From Gadus chalcogrammus (Eukaryota; Chordata; Actinopteri; Gadiformes; Gadidae), in contig NC_079428.1 in the NCBI RefSeq assembly GCF_026213295.1, positions 6,996,545-7,060,544 of the forward strand: a stretch of 64,000 nt of DNA, in the 5' to 3' direction. Positions 11,776-25,275 of this stretch are shown in pieces. The translations under genes and the position numbers were made by a program. Position 1 is the stretch's first letter. The number at the start of each line of letters is the position of its first letter. Below the pieces are notes generated by a model that was not told the DNA's origin, searched no databases, and worked only from the letters and a program-made list of their open reading frames with translations.

Positions 11776-12940
11776 CTGCGGACACAAAGGGGGAGAAAAG
11801 GGAAGGAGACAAGGAGGCCATGAATGAACCAATCACATTTCATTCAGCCTCTTCTTCAGTTAAATATTATATTTTACCAAACATATGCAGAATACAGTAT
11901 CAAAGGTACTTTTGTACTCAATGGAACAGACTAAGTTAACTTCAGCGCAGGCCGGTAAAAAAAACGAATTTAAACGAGAAGACAGAAGCGAGTGAATTCT
12001 CCAGGGAGAATGTCCAAAGGAACGATGCGTCAGGATCGGGTTTCCAAGATCTATGGAGGCATGAGCTTCGGTTGGTGCCAAGATCGATTGGATTGTGAAA
12101 TCCTGCCGAAGTAATGGATAGAGCACGATTCATCAGCGGCGGTAGGGGGTTTGGAGAGGGGTGGATGTTGACAAACCAAATCAACGCCAACACAACATAA
12201 AGAAATCCACAACAACTGGGACCACCGTGACAGCAGAAAGAGAGAAAGTGATTCATGGTGATACGTTTTCTGAACAGAGGAGGGTCTGAAGGGGAGCAGA
12301 CACAGACGCCATGAGGGAACCACGCCCGTTTCTTCAGCTATTGCTTTGGCTATTGGACGTCAGATGATGTGCCGTACTTCAGTGACATATAACCTTTTTA
12401 CAGACGTAAATGCAGTTAATACATGCAAAAAAGAACGTCTGTAATAGGCCGAATCGGAGGCAGAAGTTAAAATAATATAAATAAAGAAAAAGTATTGTTG
12501 CGATACGTCCAATTTGTTGACTCATGGCAACACTGGCCTGTTTCAGCCAGTTTTGACAATCAAAAATGTTGGCATGCATCCAAATGTTGGCATGCAAAAT
12601 TGGCTCGATGCAGATTGAAAAACAACTGTCTCCTTACATATCCCTCTTTCTCCCTCTTTTCCCTCCTCCATCTCCCTCGTTCTGTCGCCTCCTACCCTTC
12701 CTTTCCCATCTTCCAGGGCTGGCTTCTGTTTGCACGATCGATCTTTGAATCTCAACCAGTCGCTTTGGCAAATGAACAAGGTGTCACCGAAGACCATAGG
12801 GCTTGGAAGACAAATAGAGCTCTCTTCCTCTCTTTCTATCTCTTCGTTCCACCCCTTTTTTATGGTGTCTGTCCCTTTTGTGCAGCGTTTTATAGCACAT
12901 ATGTACTCGCAGAAAATATCAATTCGGCTAACCTTGTGCC
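11776..12940. other. no feature recognised
   Basis: Unique-looking intronic sequence. The first bases next to exon 3 form its pyrimidine tract on the minus strand. Nothing else is supported. Confidence 0.4.
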
Positions 12941-12942
<2 letters not shown>

Positions 12943-12988
<46 letters not shown>

Positions 12989-12994
12989 CAATCA

Positions 12995-13029
<35 letters not shown>

Positions 13030-13120
13030 AGACACACACACACACACACAATCAGACACAAACACAATCAAACAAACAAACGCACACACACACACAATCA
13101 CACACATTATATTCTCAGTC
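12943..13120. repeat. interrupted (CA)n array
   Basis: CA blocks separated by repeated AATCAGA and AATCAAA interruptions, suggesting higher-order duplication of CA plus interruption. Confidence 0.96.
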
Positions 13121-13575
13121 CATTTTGTAGGCCCTTCTACTAAATCTTAACACGTCTACTTTCTGTTGTGTTTCTATAACCCTCTACCCCCCCACCTCCT
13201 CCCTGTCTCCCTTTCCCTCTCTCTCCCTGGTTTTGTTTGACTCTCGTCTGTGCTGGGGGAGAAGAGAATGTGTCACTAAGCTGGGCTCTGTCTCTGTCTC
13301 GTTGGTTGCGGTTGGGGCTGCGTTTGTTGTCTCTTGATCAAACTGTGGAGGGTTACGATGTGATAGGAGACCACTTTATAAGAGGGGGAAACTTATAAGA
13401 AGGAAAGAAAAAAAGAAAAAAAACGAAAGACATGAAAAGAAAACCCCCTTGTGCTTTCACTTCAATTCTGCCTCCTCCTCTTCATCTCTCTCCCACGCCT
13501 CCTCTCCCGCACTCTGTCCCTCCCCCTTACTTGTATTTTACTTCATCTTTCCACCGCCTCCTCATCTCACATACA

Positions 13576-13578
<3 letters not shown>

Positions 13579-13647
<69 letters not shown>
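13579..13647. repeat. (CT)n array
   Basis: Pure CT tract, followed after about 50 bp by purine-rich GAGAGA sequence (13725-13775). Confidence 0.98.
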
Positions 13648-13650
<3 letters not shown>

Positions 13651-14375
13651 AGAGGAGGACTGCAGGATGAATAAAAAAACGTCTTGTGATCGTGAGACTA
13701 AAGAAGCCAGGGGGAGGAGAGCGAGGGAGAGAGAAAGAGTGAGAGAGAATGGAAAAGAGCGAGAGAGACGAAGGTGGCAGATGAGAAAGATAATGAGAGA
13801 GAACTGCAAGAAAAAAAGTTTCCTGAGGTTGTTGATGAGGATCAACGCCATGAGTCAATGTGAGGATTGGAGGACGATGAGGATTTAGACATATGCTGTC
13901 GCGCTGCTGTGTGTGTGTGTGTGTGTTTGTTTGACTACTGCAGTGCAGCAATGTCGCACACTTGTGTGTGTGTGCCACAAGGAGGGGATTTGCCTCTAAA
14001 TGTAGCGTCCTGTTTTAGTTATAGTGCGGCGCATGCTTAATAGAACACCTTGGGGGTGGGGGGGGGGGGATCTAAAAAAAGTGGTTAATTTGTGTTTGGC
14101 TGCTCTAGAAAGTAGATGAGGTTACAGGGGGAAATAATGCACCCCCTCGGGAAAAAAAATTACTAAAACTAACATACTAAAATCCTTCCGTGTTGGATGT
14201 CTAATAATTCACTTCCATTTGACCCATTTCTTCTGGTCTAGGCAGAGCAGGCGAAACGCCATGTGTCAACGTGCAGGGGGTGGGGGGGTGATGCCATGCA
14301 GCCATGCAGCTCAGTGCCAAATGTGAACTTTCTGGGCCGTCGGTGGCCCAGTGTGACATTAACTAGTGCTAAGTA

Positions 14376-14729
<354 letters not shown>

Positions 14730-14734
14730 GTGTG

Positions 14735-15900
14735 TGTGTGTTTGTGTGTCTGTGTGTATGTGTTTGTGTGTCCGTTTTTTTCATCAGTAGAAAGAGAAAC
14801 AACAATTTATCGCTGTACGGTAAGGATGTTAATTGAACCAAGTGGCAAGAAGTATCTATAATTGCTAGGATAACCCATTCCTTGTATACAACAAAAATAG
14901 CGAGGATAAAATGCTATAAGCACTATTTTTAAGTGCGTACATTAAGTGCCAGGACGTCCAAACATACAATAAGTCCGTAAGAGGGGTGTCCTAGGATTAA
15001 GGAGGAGGGGGTGATTTGGGGCAACGAGGGAGGCTATGCACAGTCCAGGTGAACACCGAACAGGTGAGTCTTGTGTCTCTTGTGGAGGCTGAGCGACTCT
15101 GCGGTCCTGACGCCGGCTGGGAGCTCGTACCACCACGGTGTTGACTAAACAGAAGAGTTTGAATTGTTAATTCGAGCACAAAGGTATAGGTATATCTCAT
15201 TTTGGTAGTATCAATATGGAGAGTGTTTACATACAGTATATCTGGTTCATAACTGGACTCCATGACTTGAACTACAGGTCCACCTAGCAAAGTGCACTTG
15301 TTTCTAGTGAGGTAGTGCTTCGTACAGCATTGGTTTATCACTGGTATGCCAGTAGTGACCCAGAATAGACTATAATAACTACTCTGTTCAGCAAGATTTT
15401 CCTCAAAGTAGAGGGATGTGATGTGTATTTTACAAGAACAGCGTCGAGCAGAAATAACTTGAATCACCGCCATTAATTTCAGTCTTTGTGACTGGTTTAG
15501 TCTATAGTTGATTATCCCAGCGGCAGATCGTTCCTCAAACCATCAGCGTTTTCTGGGGACAAACAGCTTGAAAACAACAGGGAGAGAAGAGAGAAAAAAA
15601 CAAAACATCTCTCCCCCTACACCCATTTCTTCTTGCTCCCTTCATCTCTCCGCAATCCTCTGGTCTGAAAAGCCTTTGTCTGTCGACTTACAAAAAACTG
15701 GAGTTGATTTATGATATCGTGTTAGGATGCTTTGACAGAATGAATTCCTTAGCATGGGTGTACTGGAGGGATGGAACCCCTCAGCCTGGCCGTGTGAATG
15801 CCTCGCTCTACCAGCGGAGCCAGACAGTAATACATTACTTTTGATTAACTTTTCAACGGTTCTGTTCTCAAGTGTTGAACGTTTTAGTGTACCACATTAC
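14735..15900. other. no gene; possible old repeat at 15000-15140
   Basis: GGGAGCTCGTACCACCACGG (about 15119-15138) resembles fragments common in fish interspersed repeats, but I cannot assign a family. The rest is unique-looking. Confidence 0.35.
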
Positions 15901-15902
15901 AC

Positions 15903-16088
<186 letters not shown>

Positions 16089-16485
16089 GTAACCTCTTTC
16101 ATTAAACCTGTTTCCCACTCTGGTATCTGGATGTCAATGGCAGGAGACACACACACACACACAACACAAGCATACAATAACATCCCAATCACACATGCTT
16201 AAGCGCAATTGTCACTTCTGCATGTTCTGGTATAAACTCAAGATCGTCATGCTGATAAATGTATCTATATCTATCTATGTATCAAAGTGGCCCACATGCA
16301 CACACAACGGCAGAGCGCTCAACGGTACACATAGCACCCGTTCCCCATCTCTTTCCTCCGACGTTGTGCACATTCAACTCACGAAAATCAAACATACACA
16401 TTCTGTCTCCCGTTTCTCCTTCTTGTCCTCCAGATGATATCCGCTTCACATCGCTCCCAGCCGAGTTACGTAAGCCGCTGGACGG

Positions 16486-16556
16486 GGGGGCATGGGGGGG
16501 GGTGTTGGCCAGCCTACCAGCTCCCCCTGACCTCCCACCAGCGGGGGGGGGGGGGG
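16486..16556. repeat. G-rich runs
   Basis: Several G runs, including a long one at about 16541-16556. Candidate G-quadruplex on the plus strand. Confidence 0.7.
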
Positions 16557-16956
16557 AGATAGTGCGCTGATGGAGGGGGCCGTCAACCCAATGCCAGCTG
16601 CTTCTCCCTCCAACACACGCACACACATGCGCACACACAACTGCGTCCCCTCTCCCGTCTCATCACGTATTCGGGCGTCCCATTTGTTTCTCCACCTCTC
16701 CCCACCTCCCTCCATGATGCAAGGACGCTTCACTGATCATCACTTTCATACACCTTTACCTGCGGGATCCTCCCCCCTCTTGCCGCGATGCGGAAGAAGA
16801 GGGTAGCAGGCAGCGATGCGTTTGTAAAAACAGAATAACTCGTTTGCAACAAACCTTTTGTGACGATACAGCAGGGAGTGACGGGAGCAGAGGGAATAAT
16901 TAGGCATGACGACCTTAGCACGGGTGCGGATGATTAGTTGGTGTCCGGTGAGGAAA

Positions 16957-17172
16957 CATTTAAGGGATTTTGCTGATGCTTTTATCCAAAGCGACTTACA
17001 ACGATTCCTTCACACAATCGCACACCGACGGTAGTGTTTCAACAGGGCGACAGCCAGCTCAACTGAAGCAGTCAGTCAGACAACTCGACACTTAGCTAGG
17101 AGGAGCCGGGGATCGAACTAGCAACCTTCCGGTTACCAGTCAACCCGCTCAACCTCCCGATCTAATGCCGCC
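16957..17172 (-). mobile_element. tRNA-derived SINE (family member A)
   Basis: On the minus strand the head reads GGGTTGACTGGTAACCGGAA then GGTTGCTAGTTCGATCCCCG, with a B-box-like GTTCGATCC. The body AGCTGGCTGTCGCCCT is shared with the copies at 27330 and 37965. The tail is GTAAGTCGCTTTGGATAAAA then GCATCAGCAAAATCC, the widespread fish SINE end. Confidence 0.85.
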
Positions 17173-17563
17173 CCCCTCAGCACCGTGCGTGGCCGAAGCC
17201 GAGCGCCTAGAACAGCTGGTGTGCAGGATACAAGAGCTGGGTGGATGCAGGTCGGAGGGCTGCTCTGATACGACAGGACGTCTCTGTTGAAGTGAACAAT
17301 TAGTGCGGTAGTGGAGCTGTAAAACACCTGGCAAAGCGCTGGGGACCCTCAGCCAAATGAACCTCCTCCCCATCCATCCTCCAAGGCCTCTCTACCGAAT
17401 GGATCAATTAGAGGGGAAGGAGGGAGGAGCAGAGACAGGAGAGGCAGGGGATGGGTGTGAAGGGAGTAGGATGGTCCAGATGAATTGTTAGATGGATGGA
17501 TTTATGCGGGCTGGATGGCTATTGAGCAGTCAACTTGCACTTTCAAATCATTTTTCCCCCGGC

Positions 17564-17887
<324 letters not shown>

Positions 17888-18349
17888 GTACTGCCTCCTA
17901 TACCAGTAGATATATGTGAGTCAGGCTGCCCCAGGCAGTGAGTCAGCACGACAGGAAGCAGTCAGTCATTCACACAGCCGGTCAACAAGTACGGTGCTAG
18001 GAATCCAAACCGCCGCTTTGTGCTCCATTATTAATCCCATTGGCTGCTGATCTAGACCTTTCTGTGGCCTCCTTAGCATACGCCGCCGCAGTGAGGCGCA
18101 TAATTACTGCATTCCCACAGAAACCCACCGAGACCGCCCCCTGCTGGAGGTCAGGGGAGGTCAGGGTGCCCTCTCCCTCTCTCCCTGGGCGGCACGCTCA
18201 AAGCTCGCAACACACCTGCTCGGTTCGTTCAGCCAACATGGAAACAGGAACAACATTGATTTGATGTTGATGTTGTTGAGTTGATGTTCCTGTTATGTTT
18301 CAGCGTCCTGTACACAACTGTTTTGAAAATTAGCTTGGAAGGTGGAGAT

Positions 18350-18357
18350 GTGTGTGT

Positions 18358-18437
<80 letters not shown>

Positions 18438-18638
18438 GTCTGTGCATGTGCATGAATGTGTGTGTGTGTCAAAGAAAATGGGCATGAAGGGGCAGGCTTG
18501 CATCTCTGAGATTGCTGAGGATAAGTTGGACGGTAGATATCGCGGTGTGTGTCGATAGCAGGGGATCTTGGGCTGACTGGATCCGCCTTGGTAGAAAGCT
18601 TGCATTCTCACACTACAGAGGATAGGCCTTTCAGCCAA

Positions 18639-18676
<38 letters not shown>

Positions 18677-18679
18677 ACA

Positions 18680-18711
<32 letters not shown>
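18350..18711. repeat. facing (GT)n and (CA)n arrays
   Basis: GT at 18350-18440 and CA at 18642-18711, with about 200 bp between them. Confidence 0.97.
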
Positions 18712-18714
<3 letters not shown>

Positions 18715-18998
18715 ACCCTATTCAACATCCTGATGATTGATACTCCAATACAATGATGTCAATCACTCTCACCACCACATCCCGCCAACACCGCAATGAA
18801 TACATAATCTAGCTAGGAAAGTACAAGATTCATGACTTCTCCACAACTTAACTGAGAGTCTCTCTCTTCCCCACTTGCTCTTTCTCTCGCTCTCATTCTT
18901 GTGCTCGGTATCTTTCCCACCCTCTCTCTTTCTCTGAAAACCCCATTCAACGCAGTCACAGGGACGGCCACAGTTACAGCACAGATGTAAGGAAAGTG

Positions 18999-19092
18999 CA
19001 CACACACACACACACACACGCACAGACACATGCACGCACACACGCACACACACACACGCACACATGCACACACGCACGCACACACACACACA
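18999..19092. repeat. interrupted (CA)n array
   Basis: CA with CGCA and TGCA interruptions. Confidence 0.95.
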
Positions 19093-19099
19093 GAGACAC

Positions 19100-19960
19100 A
19101 CGGGTAAACACGGTAATGCTATTTTCCCATACGTCCTAATCTATGCCATTCGCGTTTTCAGGGCAAAGAAACACTTAACAATAACAATAACGAGGATCAC
19201 ACCTGTGATTCAGATGCTTTGTCGAGGGCTCAACAAAAAACAATTTGCCTTGATAATCTGATACGTACATCAGCATGTGCACATTAACTAAGGACATTCA
19301 TATCAATTGTCGGAGTACATATTTTTCGCGGCCAGAAGAGAAACACTAAGAAATCTCTATGGCACCCAAAAAAAAACAGCTGCGCCTACAAAGGTGAGAA
19401 GGATGGGAGGGAGGGTGCTGCTTTAAACGACAGGACAGTAGTTAATAACTACTTAGGACCAGCGCGTGCTCCTCGTATGCAGAAGAAGAATGATCCTCAT
19501 CATCATCATCATCATCATATTCTCCCACTAGGCGCGTTAGTGGCCTTTGGGGGCTCCTGCTTGAACCTGTGGTCCAGCAGTCCCAGGAACTGTGTTCTCT
19601 TCATCATCATTCCCCTGGCCTGCCGAACATCCATGTCCAGCAGCCTCTCTATCCCAGTCCAAATCTGTCTTGGCATCCTCGGGTCCAATATAACCTGTTT
19701 CCGTAGTTTGCTAATGTCCAGTTCACATACATGACCTACATATTTAGTATGTTGTAGTTAGCATGTATCCTATGTATCCTAACATAGTCCGGCTCTCTAC
19801 CCTGCCTGGTGGGGTTCCCTGCGGTCCGTTACATAACACACTGTGTCCGACCGCAGCGCGGCCATGACGAGGCAGGCAGCTGTGGAGTCACTGAGGCACG
19901 GCGTAATGATGGCAGACGGACAGGTCAGACAGACGGACGGAGGGACGGACAGACGGATAA
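19100..19960. other. no gene; short (CAT)n at about 19496-19519
   Basis: Eight or so CAT units inside otherwise unique sequence. Confidence 0.5.
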
Positions 19961-20085
19961 GATGGGTCAGAGGGAGCGACGGCATGTGGAAGGACAGACG
20001 GATGGATCAGAGAGAGCGACAGGATGGAGACGGACAGACAGGCCGATGGGTCAGAGAAAGCGACAGGATGTTGACGGATAGACGG
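19961..20085. repeat. 40-44-bp minisatellite, three degenerate copies
   Basis: GATGGGTCAGAGGGAGCGAC at 19961, GATGGATCAGAGAGAGCGAC at 20001 and GATGGGTCAGAGAAAGCGAC at 20045 mark successive units. The surroundings are rich in GACA/GACG. Confidence 0.85.
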
Positions 20086-20446
20086 ACGGCTGTGGCGGGG
20101 ACACTTGGGGATGATTCACGGGTCAAACAGGGAGAGGGACAGCCAGACAGACAGACAGTCAGTCAGTGGACAGCAGACGGCAGACAGACAGACAGTCGGG
20201 CAGGAGTGGGCAGATGGTGACTAAGCGGATGATCAGCGGATGACATTGGCAAACACAGAACTGTGGAGAGCATCGCTCACCAGTGGCACCGTGAGACTAA
20301 ATGATTATGATACATAAAAAGAATACCACAACACAGCAAACAGGACGGTTGTACACAAGCATGTCAGCAAAGAGTATGTGTGTGTGTGATTTACTCTCTC
20401 TCCCTGTCACGTTCTGTCTGCAATCCATCTGTCCGTCCGTCCGTCA

Positions 20447-20692
<246 letters not shown>

Positions 20693-21035
20693 TGCAAAGC
20701 GTGCAATAACGCCAACCACTCTGGAAGCTAAGTCTATTTTATACGGTTTCGAGTTTGTGTGTGTGTTTGTGTGTCTTTGGGCATCAGACAGACCTTGAAA
20801 ACAAGTGTGCTGGCTTGTACAACTACAGAATAAAATCGGATGAAAAAGCTTTTGAGGAAAGTAATGAATAAACACAGTTTGTTTATGTATGCAAAAAGAA
20901 ACCTCCATGGCCGACCACAAAAAACCTCCAGCTCTGAGACACACACACCCTCTGTGAAGCTGTGTGTACGGCTGTACGCGTAGTACTCTGTGTGGGTAAA
21001 GTGCTCAAGTTCAAAGCAACATCAGCATGTGTATG

Positions 21036-21330
21036 TGAGTGAGTGTGTCTGCGTGCTCCTGCATAAGTGTGTGTGTGTGTGTGTGTGTCTTAACGGGCGT
21101 GTGTGTGTGTGTGTGTGCGTGCGTGTGTGTCTGACCATGCATGGGTGTGTGTGTGTGTGTGTGTCTGATGATCATGTGTGCATGTTTGTGTCAGTGTGTG
21201 TGTGTGTGTGTGCGTGTGCGTGCACATGTGTCTGACCATGTGTGTGTGTGTGTCTGATCAGGCATGTGTGCATGTTTGTGTGTGTGTGTCTGTGTGAGTT
21301 TGCGTGCATGTCAGTCGGACCATGCATGTG
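21036..21330. repeat. interrupted (GT)n array with repeated TCTGA(C/T)CATG
   Basis: GT runs punctuated by TCTGACCATG, TCTGATGATCATG and TCTGATCAGGCATG, forming a degenerate higher-order repeat that ends just before fgf11 exon 2. Confidence 0.85.
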
Positions 21331-21346
21331 CGTTTGCGTGCCTTAC

Positions 21347-21457
21347 AGAAGGAGCTGCCTTCGTCCTTTGTGCCTTCCATGGTGCCATCGGGAAGCATCT
21401 GCAGGTAGAAGCCGTGGCGGCAGTATAGCCGCGTGACCACGCCCTTCAGCTGGGGCT
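21347..21457 (-). CDS. fgf11: fgf11-like coding exon 2 (start of beta-trefoil core)
   Basis: This exon is 111 bp, the size I recall for FHF exon 2. It begins in phase 1 after a CAG acceptor and ends in phase 1 at GTAAGG. It encodes (E)[33 protein letters not shown] and SSF, the first strands of the FGF trefoil. PQLKG(I/V)VT(R/K)L is diagnostic of FHFs; secreted FGFs differ here. The reading frame joins exon 1 (DKRP-E-PQLKG, compare human FGF11 PEPQLKG) and exon 3 without a break. A CTAAC branch-point-like motif lies at 21491-21495, about 35 nt upstream of the exon. The polypyrimidine tract between them is a run of 20 C on the transcribed strand (21467-21486), which is unusual. Flanking introns are about 9.6 kb and 36.3 kb. 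Confidence 0.95.
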
Positions 21458-21466
21458 CTGGGGAGA

Positions 21467-21486
21467 GGGGGGGGGGGGGGGGGGGG
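21467..21486. repeat. G20 homopolymer (C20 in the fgf11 sense strand)
   Basis: The run covers positions -10 to -29 of the exon 2 acceptor, so it is the polypyrimidine tract of this splice site. Confidence 0.95.
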
Positions 21487-21796
21487 AGAGGTTAGTGCAC
21501 GAGGCCACCGCAGATGTGCACGTTCACACACAGTGAGCGTAATTCAGCATGCAATGTGGAATGCGGTCATTGGCAAATGTGTGCACTGGGCTTTATACAT
21601 TTTGAACATTGGAGACATTTTTGTGGTTTAAGTATCCTTACTAACCCAGAACCTTCCAACACACACGGGGCCACAGGGAGATGTAGGGGTTCAGGGAGAC
21701 GCAGGGGTTCAGGTGAACCTCCCCTGGTGGGAGGGAAGGCTTAACCAAACAGGCAGCTGGTTTTGAAATTTACTCTGTCCTTTCACTCAAACACTG

Positions 21797-21814
21797 TGTG
21801 TGTGTGTATGTGTG

Positions 21815-21895
<81 letters not shown>
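21797..21895. repeat. interrupted (GT)n array
   Basis: GT with two TATGTGTGTTTC interruptions, a tandem higher-order duplication. Confidence 0.95.
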
Positions 21896-22069
21896 TCGCT
21901 TTGTGTGTCAGCGGTGGCCTTCAAAGGATTGATGGGACCTCGATGCAAACTCTCTCTGCAAGTTAACAGAAGGAAAACAATGTGTGTGAGCGTGTGTGTG
22001 CGTGCGTGTATGTATGTGTGTGAGCACAGAACATTCATGTGTGCGCTTGTGTAGGTGAAAAATTGCTTC

Positions 22070-23240
22070 TGACTCAAATGCCACCTTTATTTTATCCTTG
22101 GCCTGTCATTTACATACATCACAGTGATCGGGGGGAAGAAATCTACACCTCTCGCTCTCTTCCAGAACTCGTTGTTTGACTCATACTTAACATTTGTTTG
22201 GGCTATGTATTCGTCTATTGACTTTGAATTTCTGTTTACTTTTCTATGAAGTTAAAATTATCAATTGACTAAATAAAGACAGGGATGAATAACAAAAGTC
22301 GCCATGGCTTCATTGTCTCGTGGTAGTTTGTTGTAATCCATTGCTCAATAACGTAGGCAATGTAATCCTTATAGTTGCCGAGCTCGAATCAGACCGCGGT
22401 ATGTCGGTAAAAAGAGTGAACACTGTTCACAAGAGTGAACAGTGAACACAACTTTAAACATATTTTAGCAATTCGTAACTGGTTATGTTAGCCCTGCTCA
22501 AGCCAACCCCATGCTCTCAATCCGTACAGGTCTAGTTCAAACAGATGTATGGGTGTGGATTAAGTTTTTAAATGTAACACGTATGGTCATTGGTCACCTT
22601 TGAATGAGCTAACACTGACGTGGGGGTTTGTGTGAGTGAAGCCATCATTCAGGTCTTAAACAACCCTTCCATGTGTGTGTATGAGAGATGGAGCCAATAC
22701 GGCATCCGGCAAAGCGCAAATAGTGGGATTTCCAGAATATGTATTTTATACAAATATTAAAAGAATTATTTGTGTTCGGGAAGTATGTTTTGGTTCATTG
22801 GCTGGAACAATTATTATTGGGCGGGTATATACAATATGGGCTGGTTTTGAAAGACACTGGGGGGATCATTGAGATTATTTTTACAAACATCAATCAATAC
22901 CAATAGACGTGAGGTTGACGTTTCGATTTGACCCAATAACGTTTGTATTAAGGGGTGGGAGATGAGCACCTGTCCGATGGTAATTAGGGGCGAGGCCAAA
23001 ATACTTTCACTTATACCTCCCTGCTAGTTGTTGGGGAGAATTGGTTAATCTACGTAATTGTCAAGCTGGTGTTGACTGGACATAGTTCTCTGGTTTATGT
23101 TCTTTAAGTTCTTGAAAGATGATTTCAAGTTGATGTTATCCATCATCATCTTCTTCTGATCATTTTCTGCATGACTATTTTGAGGATTATTTCATTTCAG
23201 CTCATTTACCTAACATACATTTTCTGTGGCTGTGTCCACG
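22070..23240. other. no gene; near-palindrome at 22418-22448
   Basis: GTGAACACTGTTCAC and GTGAACAGTGAACAC lie in tandem (about 22418-22448). Otherwise nothing is recognised. Confidence 0.45.
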
Positions 23241-23247
23241 CACACGG

Positions 23248-23330
23248 TGTGTGTGTGTGTGTGTTTGTGTGTGTGAGTGAGACTATGTGTGTGTGTGTGT
23301 GTGTGTGTGTCTTTCTGTGTGTGTGAGTTT
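23248..23330. repeat. interrupted (GT)n array
   Basis: GT tracts with GAGTGAGACTATG and CTTTCT interruptions. Confidence 0.92.
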
Positions 23331-23334
23331 GAGA

Positions 23335-24955
23335 TAGCGTGAAGTACCTTGTGTACAACCTAACGTTATAGCTATTACATAAATTAGGTTGCATCAGGGG
23401 TTTATTGTTCTTACCCATTGGTCTTTTACAAGCCTATTTGGTGTGTTGTGTAATTTCATTGAGGTAAGACACATTGCTGCTGTCATTGTGCTCTGTACAT
23501 TGACCTTATGAGGTGTACATGCATGTGTGTGAGAGATATATGAAAGATGTTCCTTGTCTACCAAATAACGTCATAGTTAATAATTAGGTTGCATTTAGGT
23601 GTGTCTTTGTGTATTTGCCCTTGCAAAATTGCATGTGGTTGATCCGTTTACTGGCCTTATACGTTTTGGAAGGATTTTTGGCTGATTGGGTGGTTTTTAG
23701 ACTGTAGTTTGGCTGGAAATTGCCAATCCGATCGGGCAACACTGGACAGGAATACAGGAGCGTGGGGGGGAGAGAGGGCATAGCCGACTGAATAGTAGTA
23801 ATGCAGGCATATTAAAATTGAAGCAGAACGTAGTACATTGATGCACCACTGTGTTGTTTCTGATCCGTTTTCTTTTTACCTTAACCGGTTTGCCGAGTTT
23901 ATAATAACATTACTTCTCTTCTCTGTTCCTGTTGGAACCTGCACTGTGTGAATCTCTAAGCTGTATGTATTGCTCTGGCAGTGTAGTTAGTTCCCCTACC
24001 CGCTGTGCTCATTGCAGCCTGGGTGTCACCAATAAGAACGCTTATTTGACCCGGAGTACATTAGGCTAGCATTCCCTAGTTAGCCTTTTTCTTGTTTGTT
24101 TTATATTCTGTCTTTTCAGCGTCCTCCAATTAGGGCAATTTGCTGGGGGGGGGGGGGGGGGTTCATAGTGTTCACAGTCATTTATCAGTTAGAGTTTAGT
24201 TTATTGGTTCGAGTGTGGATTTGGAACTGAATATTAGTTTTGAAATGACTTTCTCTTCAGGTATTTTTATGGTTTTACATTTACGTTAAACATACACCTT
24301 TATTGGGTTTATGAAGGCAATAAACCAATATTACTGTGCTGTTCTGATGTTTATTTGGTGAAAGGGAGGCCTTTAGTGGTCAACTTTTAACGCAATGTTT
24401 TTGTAGTAGCAGTCTTGCCGTAGTTCGACGATGCATGGTGAAGCATGCATCGTCGTATTTTTCTCTTTTATATTGGTTGGCCAGAAAACACGTTTGCCTG
24501 CAAGTCCATGTCATACAGTTATCTTGACATGGAATTAAGTTCGTTCAGAATGTATATTTTGATCCTTTATGCTAATCGCTAGCATCTTAATGTAATTTCC
24601 CATAGACGTTAGCCCTAAGCTAAAGAATGTGATATTTGTTTGTTATGAAACGTTTTAAACTGACAATATATGAATATTGTTCTTGAACGTCTGTATGAGA
24701 TACTGAAAGATGTATTTTGCATCTGTCCAGTTTTACAGTGCTTCCTGAGTAAAGTTTGGAAAGGAAACCAGCTGCTTCATTCTTTATGAGGGAAAACTGT
24801 TGCTATCTGCCGAGCTGATGTACCGGGCTAGACCGCGCCACACACTCAGCGAAGCGGGGGCAGGACAACTACATTTGAAGGTAGGATTGGCGGTACCTTG
24901 CAATGATTGGACAAAATGTTGCCTTTTCCTACACATACATACACACAAGCAAACA
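23335..24955. other. unique-looking sequence with G17 run and one hairpin
   Basis: G17 at 24145-24161; the hairpin at 24426-24455 is listed separately. Nothing else is recognised. Confidence 0.45.
24426..24455. other. perfect 12-bp inverted repeat
   Basis: Arms CGACGATGCATG (24426-24437) and CATGCATCGTCG (24444-24455) with a 6-base loop GTGAAG, followed by a T-rich stretch. Confidence 0.95.
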
Positions 24956-24960
24956 CATAT

Positions 24961-24991
24961 TCACACACACACACACACACAAAAAAAATCA

Positions 24992-25075
<84 letters not shown>

Positions 25076-25158
25076 CACACACACACACAGTCACACACAC
25101 ACACAGTCTCACACACCCACACACAGTCACACACACAGTCACACACACACACACACAG

Positions 25159-25193
<35 letters not shown>

Positions 25194-25207
25194 CTCACAC
25201 ACACAGT

Positions 25208-25272
<65 letters not shown>
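24961..25272. repeat. long interrupted (CA)n array
   Basis: About 310 bp of CA with regularly repeated AGTCAC and AGTCTC interruptions. It is broken on the right by a hAT insertion. Confidence 0.98.

Positions 25273-25275
<3 letters not shown>

Noticed and set aside
22418..22448. GTGAACACTGTTCAC as a steroid-receptor response element
   Set aside because: The half-sites GAACA and TGTTC are separated by one base instead of the three required for that element class.
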